Assembly: GCA_918026815.1 (NCBI GenBank)
Contig: CAKJVC010000012.1
Span: 372,001 to 436,000 of the forward strand
Reading direction: 5' to 3'
Origin: Chalara sp. BL73
Lineage: Eukaryota > Ascomycota > Leotiomycetes > Helotiales
DNA: 64,000 bases
Shown here: piece by piece, positions 56,366-64,000 of the stretch
Layout of the letters: each line of letters begins with the position of its first letter
How positions within the stretch are numbered: the stretch's first letter is position 1
Program-made: the position numbers and the translations under genes
Notes under the pieces: model-generated
Seen by the model: the letters and a program-made list of their open reading frames with translations, nothing else
Databases searched by the model: none
What the model was told of the DNA's origin: nothing

Positions 56366-58369
56366 GGTGTCTGAATTACAGCTCGTTGGTGACGAGCAGA
56401 GAAGAAGATGTCGTCGCCAGTGAGAGGGTGGTAAGCAACAGGGGAGGGCAAAAAGGATAGTAGTATACAACCAATCCCGATTATGTTCGGGTCATTAATG
56501 GAAGAGAGTAGAAGCTACCACAGCACCAAAGGCTGAAAAACAAAGAACAAAAAGGTATGCAAGTTTGTACGTCTCGAAGAGTTTGAGGTGGAGAGACAAT
56601 GTATATTAGAGAGGGTATGTTGACTCTTTCCGTATGGGAGAAAAGTATGGGTGGAGTTTTAAGTCTCAACAGGGAGAAGGTGTTGTTCGGGCATCCTGAC
56701 CGAGAAAGCTCCAAAAAAAAATGTCGGGGTTCAACATCTTCAACACTTGCCCACGCTAAAATTTACCCACTACAGACTACAACAAATACTGAGAGAGAGG
56801 ACGATCATTCTCAACATTCAGTTTAATTTTAATTGTTATTATTTGTTTCGGAGAGTTTATTTATGAAAGATTCTCTTATATCATTCTCCTCTCAAATTCT
56901 GTGGTTTTTTCCTCCATCACTACCATTAATTCCCGTGAGAATTTGCGTCTTTCTTGTCACGGACGCGCTTTGCATCATCTCCCATTTGATTTTCCGTTGA
57001 GAGGCCCCCCAGCCCAGACACTTGGGTGCAGCCCCCTTGCTCATGACGCGCCGGGACGAAGTTCATCTGCAGACCCAGGAGGCGGACCTGTTGGGGGAGT
57101 GCGGCATTACGGTGGGGTTCCGATCTCAGCCTTAGCCATGAATGTCCTAGCTGCCAATTTATTTGACTTCAAGACAAAGATCAAACTGGTTGTCGTGGGG
57201 CGCGTTTGTTGGATAAAGGCTTAATGGCTTGATGTGCTGATGTGGGATGCCTTTCAGCCTGCTGGTGTCAAGGAAGACTCATTGGTAAGCCATGTATTGC
57301 CATTGTAAATAGAGCTGACGGCGCTGGTAAGAAAAAGAGAAACACGTCGCAGCGGGAGACACCCAAACGCCTAGCGTGCACGTGACACGAGCCATGGGAA
57401 AGCGCCACCCGTGGATCTGAAGCGGACGGACGGGAATCCTGTTGGTGTTGCTAGATCAATGAAGAACGGTAGGTTCTTGTATATCGAGATTCGCAGGCGT
57501 CGAGAGGGCCGGGGATCATGTGCAGATAAATTGGGGCCTAGGTGATATCCGAATGTTGGCATAGTTTTCGGTTCCCGAAGCATACAGTAGGTCTGGCAAA
57601 CGCAAGGAATCCCTCTGCCGATGAGGTGAGGGGACGTCACACAGAATAAGATTTTCTAAAAATTTGGGCCATTAGTGCTTGGGAATGCTTTTGTTTCAAA
57701 ACTACCCTGTATCGAAAAAAGGGAGATCTCCAAGTATATCTAGTCGAGGTTTGGGGAGAACTGATACGTGAACATATCTAATAATATTCGGAATATCCCG
57801 ATTGGGAGTATCCCAAAGTGGATCGAATTCTCAGAAATGCTGCCCGGATATGTTAGACCCAAAGACATCGACGAGAGATGATAAGATGATGAGATGAACC
57901 GGATTCCGGAATCCAGATTTACATTGAATTTCAGGCAATGGAGTAGCGTCAACCTTGTCATGCTTGCGAGGCACGATGAAGCCCTTTAGAAGCCAACTTG
58001 CAAGGACTCTTCTATCATCACTGCATCATGACATCTTTAGCGCATGGACCAATGCCTGCTATATAGCAAACATGTGTTATACGCATTATAGACAAGTTCC
58101 AGACCAGTAGAAAATGAGGCTCAAGATCCACAATAGAGGAGAAAATTGTAGCACAGCCAGGAGCACAAAAGTGGCCATCCTTATCAGAGTTTTCATACCA
58201 TAAATTATCATATTGCTAGCAATAAATCGGCCGTCACTCATATCAATACGTGAACCCATTATGCTCATATGTAGCCACGAGCCATGCCAAAACGCCATCC
58301 GCCATGCTAGCAATGCGACCCATATCTTCATAAGTCATTCCTATGTACTGTTCATAGACCATACCCTGA
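56366..58369. promoter_or_regulatory. ACC promoter and intergenic region
   Basis: About 2 kb between the ACC start and the 3' end of the NudE-like gene. The 300 bp next to ACC should hold its promoter and leader. No gene is supported in the remainder; the short frames there have no recognisable content. Confidence 0.45.
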
Positions 58370-60185
58370 TCAATATGTCTCCCCCACACCACTCAATTTG
58401 CGCGGCCTGCCAGGTGGCTTCATTCCGCTCTCTCCTTCCCTAAGTGCTTGTCCGCTACTTGACCGCCGAGGCATCGGCGTCATGGAAAGACCTCCACTCT
58501 GCCTCCTAGGAAGAGGAATCGCGCTTGCCTCACCAGATGGGAGTGCGCCTCTCCTGCTAGGCGTGCCGTCAATATCTCGCTCCAGCTCCGGCACGCCGGA
58601 GACACTTTGACTATGTCCATGTCCATGAGCCGCGCCATAACTGCCACCAACACTGCTCCTTGGCCTTCTTGATTCCATTAATTGGCTTTGAGAATAATGC
58701 CCCAATGGAGTACGGGCACCACTCATCGATGTCCGACTAAGCGGTCTAGCAATTTCTGTTCTACTTATTGGGCGATCGGGACGAACATAACTACTATTGC
58801 TCGTGCTTGCACGGCTACTAGGTCTACTATCCCCTTCGCGATTAGGTAGGGGTCCAAAAGATAGCCTGCTAATGCCTGATGTAGAGAGTCGCGGAACATG
58901 CTTGGTCGAAGGCGTCTCCTCGCCTGCTACCGAAGAACTGCTCGCTGCGCTTCCCCCCGTGCGTTTCCTGCTTCTTATTGTGACACTTGGAGGCATATAC
59001 CCCATCGCAGAAGAGTTTCGTGGTGACGCACGAGGAGGGGTGTTGACTGGCGCAGGAAGTTTCGAACGGGCCGATTGTACACGTTGCTCGAGGCGTTGCA
59101 TTTGTGCGGTGAGGGTTCGGATATGGGTAAGAGAGGTAGAGTTCGGTAAACCTCTTGTAGCTGGTGCTTTGGCTTTCGTACTTCGAATAACAGCTGGCGT
59201 GGCATTGCGATTTCGGACAGAAGGAGTTGGAACCCCAGGGCCTCGTGAACTTCGTAGACCATTTGACGGATAGCGTTGTGCAGCAGGCTTAGGTGTAGTG
59301 CTAGAGTCCCCAGAGGGAAGTTTGAGTTTGCTCTTAGGAGGGTTGCTTGGTGTCATAGCGATAGCCTGTCGCGCAGTTGCGGAGGCATCCGACATTGGCG
59401 GTGAAGGAGGCGTTGGTGCTCCGGATACTGAGGCCCCGGTAGAGATAGACTTTGTATCTGGTGGAGTTGTGATCATGGGCGAGGATGAGGCAGAGCTCAG
59501 GGGGGACTCATTGGCAGGAGAATTGGGAGCCGTGATGTCAGTCGCGATTGGAGTAAGTTGCCGCTTCCGTAGCTTATCTTGCATGATCTCGGCCTCAATC
59601 TTGAGATCAGATAGTTCATCCCGAAGCCGTTGAGTCTCGATCCGCAGACTCTCTCTTTCTTGCTCGCCCAGCTTCATCTCCTCTTCCATCATCACCGCCC
59701 GCTCGATTGCGATATTATATTTCGATTCAAGATCTTCATACGACGAAGTTGTATTTCGCGCCTGCCTCTCGAAATCATCATTCTGGACCTCGATGTCGCG
59801 TAACTGTAGCTGCAAGGTTCGGTTTGTATCGCGAAGTGTGGTGATTTCCTTCTGCAGGTTGTTCTGCGCCGTGCCGGCCTCTAATTTAGATTGCTTGTAT
59901 TTGGTCTATGTGACCAGTTCAGCCTAGACCTCTCAGAAACAAATTGATTTTACGTACCTTCCACTCCTCGACCTCAAATTCCAAGCCTTCAGCCTTCTCC
60001 TTCAAGGCTCGCTCTCTTTTCTCAGCTGCTTCGACATCCCTTTCTAACTCAGCTTCAAGCTCCTGACTGGATTCTTGAAACTCTTTCAACTCATGTTCTA
60101 AGATCTCATACTGCGCCTTATACCATGCAAGCGCACTCTCTGGGGATGAGTCGGAGGATGGTGGGGAGGATGGTACCTCATCCAT
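58370..60185 (-). CDS. NudE-like dynein regulator
   Basis: A 587-residue homologue of NudE/RO11, the coiled-coil partner of LIS1 (NudF) that regulates cytoplasmic dynein in nuclear migration. Exons are 60185-59958 and 59905-58370 around a 52-bp intron; the join reads [13 protein letters not shown]. Residues ~15-195 form a long heptad-rich coiled coil beginning [20 protein letters not shown], the conserved NudE N-terminus that binds LIS1 and dynein. A Ser/Thr/Pro-rich disordered region follows, with a short second helical segment ([19 protein letters not shown]) that corresponds to the NUDE_C region. The tail is basic and low in complexity, as in other fungal NudE proteins. The identification is by the N-terminal motif and the overall layout. 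Confidence 0.92.
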
Positions 60186-60540
60186 AGGCGGCGACTCTGA
60201 TGTTTACCTTCGTGTCCGTGGGGCGCAAATTAGTGTTGAGATGGCCTTGCTGTTATGTCGTGTTATAAGCTAGTGAATAGCTGCCCTTCTGCTCATTAAT
60301 CAAAGTGTCGATATGTGTCGATATATTGTCGATCTGATGTCGTCGCCGTTGTCGATGTCGTTGTCGTGGTCGTCGTTGTCGTTGAGCGCTGAAGGGCGAC
60401 TTTTGTTGCTCCCCTGAATGATGCATGCGTCTGAAATCTTGGCCAAGGCTGGCTGGCCTGGAAACGAAACGTCACATGTTCCTCAGCTCCACTTTTGATC
60501 CCCCTACTTTCTTCACCTCAATCAACTTATAAATAGAGTA
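60186..60540. promoter_or_regulatory. NudE promoter region
   Basis: About 355 bp upstream of NudE. It contains a GTCG/TCGT-rich simple repeat at 60306-60385 and then the left flank of the MITE. Confidence 0.4.
60306..60385. repeat. GTCG-rich imperfect simple repeat
   Basis: An imperfect run of GTCGAT, GTCGTC and GTCGTT units in the NudE leader or promoter. It is low-complexity DNA; any role is unknown. Confidence 0.65.
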
Positions 60541-60973
60541 ACGTAGTTCACAAGCGAGTGGGCAAAACAAGCTCATGCACACTTTTTTTTACATACAAAA
60601 AACGTCTGTGCGTAACCGTACACTTTCTTTAATTGTTTATAAAAAAGTTTATAATTTATAATAGAGATTTTCTACTTTAAATATAAGTATTATTTTAAAT
60701 CTTAAAGCTGTAGGATTTATAGTTATTAAAATATGAAGTAAAATGTAAAAATACAAGGATTATTTGGCCCCCAAATTTTATATCTTAATAAATATAAATT
60801 AAAAAGCTATTAAACTGTAAATAGTGTTTCTTTATAGCATAGATAAACTGTATTTTAAATTATAAAATTTTATATAAACAATTAAAAAAGGTGCACGGTT
60901 ATGCACAGACGTTTTTTGTATGCAAAAAAAAGTGTGCATGAGCTTGTTTTGCCCACTCGCTTGTGAACTACGT
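60541..60973. mobile_element. MITE, 433 bp, TA target duplication
   Basis: A non-coding element with long terminal inverted repeats of about 115-120 bp (60541 to about 60660 and about 60855 to 60973). The outermost 50 bases of both arms match perfectly, starting ACGTAGTTCACAAGCGAGTG. Most mismatches in the next 40 bases are transitions. TA dinucleotides at 60539-60540 and 60974-60975 flank it, as expected from Tc1/mariner-type insertion. The ~200-bp centre is very AT-rich and holds no reading frame, so movement would depend on a transposase elsewhere. The element lies between the NudE promoter and the 3' end of the last gene, with no sign that it breaks a gene. Confidence 0.85.
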
Positions 60974-61497
60974 TATACCGAAGCTTGATTCATTGATTAC
61001 TGTATTTTTCCATATCCCACGCCCCAGATTATTCCTGGGCACCAGATTAATTGGTTTCAAAAGCGTATGACTAGGCAATCCAGTTCTACATTATGCTTGA
61101 ATGCTACGAGGCATTTGGCTTAATCATAGCTAAGAGTTCATCTAGGATATATGATGTGCATGTCAAAGACGCATTCATACTCTCCTTCGTATTATTCAAG
61201 TAGATGCATCTTCCAAGGCAACTGCAGTCATTGATCTAATTGCGAAACACAAAGTTACCAACTTAACTGTAATCATATCCTTTCCGTTCTTACCTTAAGA
61301 CATGTTCGGTTTACTGCTAGATGCTATGGACAATATGCAATTGAGTATTGTGTCTACAGTCTCTAACCAGAGAATTGCTTCCATCACCAATGCTAGCACT
61401 CTCTAAACAAGCACCCAAAAAGTCCAACCCAATCGTATATGCCGAGCAGCAGAAAAGAAAAATACAGCAACAATGCTAGGCCTTCTCAACTACCATC
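60974..61497. other. Intergenic, no gene seen
   Basis: About 0.5 kb between the MITE and the stop codon of the last gene. No feature was recognised. Confidence 0.4.
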
Positions 61498-64000
61498 TCA
61501 GACGGGACCATTATTGGCCCCGAAAGCTTTCGCTCCCGTCAACTCCTCATGCTTCCATTTCTTGACAGATTTCGCACTACGCCAATCATCGATGGGGCGG
61601 TCTCTTCTCGCATTCGCTACAGAATCGCGAATAGCATTCTCCAACTGCGGGCTAAAGTTCTTCTTATTCCTGTCAATCCAGCCCGTCCTTAGCCTCGTGC
61701 ACCGCCTCCAGTGATTATACACGAGTTTCTTATAGCCATCGATGTGATCCTTCTCAGCGCTCTTGAAGTAGGCTGTCAAACCCGGTTCATACTTGCAAAA
61801 GTAAGCGTTTGCCTCGAAGTTATTCATATACCAGGTGTCACGCTTGACCTCGTCACAGTATTTGTCCCTCCGGTACTCCTTGAGGCGGTACATCAGGTCG
61901 CCGTCATTGTAGGTCTTAGCGGACTTTGGCCAATCTAGATTAAGTTCGCAAAGCATTAGGTAGCCTTCGACAGGATCTAGCTTTGATAATTCCTGTGTCC
62001 TATGTTAGTTTCTTCTATGATAACAAGATCTGAAGTGTGCTTACCCTGGCGACATGATATCGCCGATATTCTCTCTCCTCCTCAGCGACATCGAGACCGA
62101 TTCTATTGTGGAAACGAGTAGTCTCCTCAGAACGAAAGCCGCAAGATACGGGTATTCCATCGCTCCGTTTCTCAACTTCGTGGGGTAGAATGAGTCCTTT
62201 CTGTGTCTTATGCTTGCCTAACTCCGAGATGCGCTTTTGGCCTTTAAATGGCATGCATACTGGTAAACGCAATGCATCGTAAGCAGTCTCCAGCATTCCG
62301 TTCCTTGGCAAAATATCCATTGCTTCAAATGAGTTGATTCCCATTTCTTTCCAAGCATTCCAGGAGTTACCAAGCAAGGCCGTGGAATTGATACCAAACT
62401 CTTCGAGTCTATCCAGACCATAGAGCGGCATTTTAACATTATTCCGTTCTTGCTTCGTTAAGCACTGCATTTGGCATCGGACTTGGAGGTTAGGATCACA
62501 TAGACGCGATACGTAATTCAGTTGTGGCTTTTTGTATCTACGCACGTCATTAGGTTGAGTGCCTGAGCAGACTTCTGAGTATGGATCATTCCCATCCCTG
62601 CGGGTTTCGCAATCCAAGTAGCATCTACTACCGGCCCAAAGCTCTGACGCAAAAAGATTCATTGCAGCTTGCTTTGCTTCCCTTGGAAATATTAGCGGGT
62701 AATTCCAGAAGAAAAGAGAGACGAAAACACATATCACATACCCCTTTACCAAGCTCAGTGATTTTTCCGCCTGAGATGCGCTAACCGGCCACTGATCTGC
62801 AGACATGTATAGGTTTAATATGGGGCTTTTCCCTGCATGCTCCTTATTGTAATTCATCATAGCCTCGAAGTTATAGATAAGCTTCTCTTGGTTTGCATTG
62901 AAGTGGTCAAGTACGAATCTCTGGAGCTCATCAGTCCGAACTGCGTTATCGTCGTTACCAACACCAAATTGGTTCCCACACATTCCCCTGACAGTTGTGA
63001 CAGAAAGTTTCAACATCTCAGCCTGCCCTTGCCAAGGATTGGCAGCAGGCTGTCTAGCATTCTTGCGGTCCATTATGATATTATGAATATGTTCACCACT
63101 GTCTGCCCAAGTCTTCGCATTATTAATAAAGAACTCCTGAATATTTGACGAGATGCCCATATCGCCTAAGATACTGAGAGCTTCATCGGTGAGCATCTTC
63201 ATGTCAACAAATTTCGATGCCGCCGACAAGGCTGTATTTGCGATCTGAAATCCGAGGGCAACGGCCAAACGAACAAGATTCTCAGCGAGTTGGCACTTGG
63301 CTGCTTGTATATAATCCTTCTGTGGAGTGAAGGCTTCAACAAGAGATCTGGCTTTGAGCCCGAACTCAATCTTCATCTCATTCAGCAAATCCTGCAACAT
63401 CACAGTCAGCAGTCATAAAAATAGTAAGGGGTGGGGAATATCATACGTAAAGTGACTTGTGATTCAAGGCGACGGTCTCAAAGTTCTTCATGGTGAAATA
63501 AACTCCAATGGCAGTGTCGACTTTCTCCTTTGTGGTCAAATTTGGGAAACGCTTGTCGATATTGGAAAGAACAACCTCAGCCGATGGGATTGCACAACGG
63601 CCGAGCTGGTCAAGACGACATTTAAAGTTGGAGTCGCCCCAGAAATGCGACGCGTAACATTGTAAGGGAGCGAATTCCAACTATCAGCCGTGTTAATAGT
63701 GTTTACCCAATTTAGGAATGATCAATACGAACCTTGTGACAATTCCATCTATCATTTGTTTCATACTCCTTGTACCAGTCATCCCAATCTGTTAAGACGG
63801 AAGATTTAAGAACGTTCTCCGCATTCTTGACCCAAGCTTCCTTAGGACCAACGATTCGATGTTTCTCCCAGCACTCTTCAGGTGTGTCGCACTTGACCTA
63901 ATTATTCCATTGTCAGCCATAACCTCCAATAATACAGACATCGAGTTTATATGCCATGAAGGCAAGCAACGATGCTGTTTGCTAGGGTAATCACTTACAG
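61498..64000 (-). CDS. Unrecognised multi-exon gene, C-terminal part
   Basis: The last six exons of a gene whose start is beyond base 64000. Exon pieces are 64000-63999, 63897-63733, 63680-63447, 63391-62742, 62681-62045 and 61992-61498; the introns are 101, 52, 55, 60 and 52 bp. About 727 codons are visible. The frame agrees across every junction, which makes this a real gene although I recognise no domain. Cysteines occur in clustered pairs (CDTPEECWEKH, WNCHKLEFAPLQCYASHFWG, CRLDQLGRC, CYLDC, LCDPNLQVRCQMQC), which suggests a disulphide-rich extracellular protein. A helical region lies between (LAENLVRLAVALGFQIANT). The C-terminus is basic. A large secreted enzyme such as a chitinase with extra C-terminal modules is one option; it is only a guess. 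Confidence 0.75.

Noticed and set aside
1..64000. tRNA, rRNA or CRISPR features
   Set aside because: None seen; the short repeats present are simple sequence, and CRISPR arrays are not expected in a fungal chromosome.

Overview
The window is nuclear DNA of a filamentous ascomycete (Pezizomycotina). Protein-coding genes are split by short introns, mostly 46-75 bp, with GTRNGT donors, CTAAC/CTGAC-like branch points and YAG acceptors. The family content is typical of such fungi: a HET-domain gene, a 2EXR gene, a HeLo-domain gene, NudE, a fungal single-chain acetyl-CoA carboxylase, and mixed C2H2/Zn2Cys6 regulators. The class cannot be proved from the sequence; a leotiomycete is a guess. I rebuilt 20 gene models (one is only the 3' end of a gene entering from the left, one only the C-terminal part of a gene leaving on the right). 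Splice junctions were chosen by reading frame and family alignment, and every multi-exon total is a whole number of codons.

Layout. 0-16.6 kb: the end of a thiolase, a 2EXR gene, a large HeLo + pseudokinase + serine-protease-like fusion gene, a decayed MFS transporter, mitochondrial-type NAD malic enzyme, and an FAD monooxygenase. 17.3-41.5 kb: a dense set of catabolic or tailoring enzymes. In order these are a secreted GH1 beta-glucosidase, an FAD monooxygenase fused to an acetoacetate-decarboxylase-like domain, an MFS transporter, a 122-aa orphan, an aldehyde-dehydrogenase-like protein without its catalytic residues, a LigB/DODA ring-opening dioxygenase, a C2H2 + Zn2Cys6 regulator, a CocE/NonD hydrolase, a cupin, a fumarylacetoacetase paralogue with the catalytic His replaced by Ser, and a P450. 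42-47.6 kb: an adenosine-deaminase-family gene, a HET gene and a secreted protein with F-x-A-R repeats. 49.3-60.2 kb: acetyl-CoA carboxylase and NudE. 60.5-61 kb: a 433-bp TA-flanked inverted-repeat element (MITE). 61.5-64 kb: the C-terminal part of an unrecognised multi-exon gene.

The main proposal is that 17.3-41.5 kb is a co-regulated cluster that acts on an aromatic compound, perhaps a phenolic glucoside. The order of steps would be deglucosylation, uptake, hydroxylation, extradiol ring cleavage, then C-C hydrolysis or decarboxylation. There is no PKS, NRPS or terpene synthase in it. A G-rich motif, GTGGGGGTGGG, usually beside a CGG triplet, occurs in most of the cluster promoters. It fits the two kinds of DNA-binding domain in the cluster's own regulator. 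The second proposal is that the HeLo-pseudokinase-protease gene is an MLKL-like cell-death or immune executor carrying a protease-like output domain.
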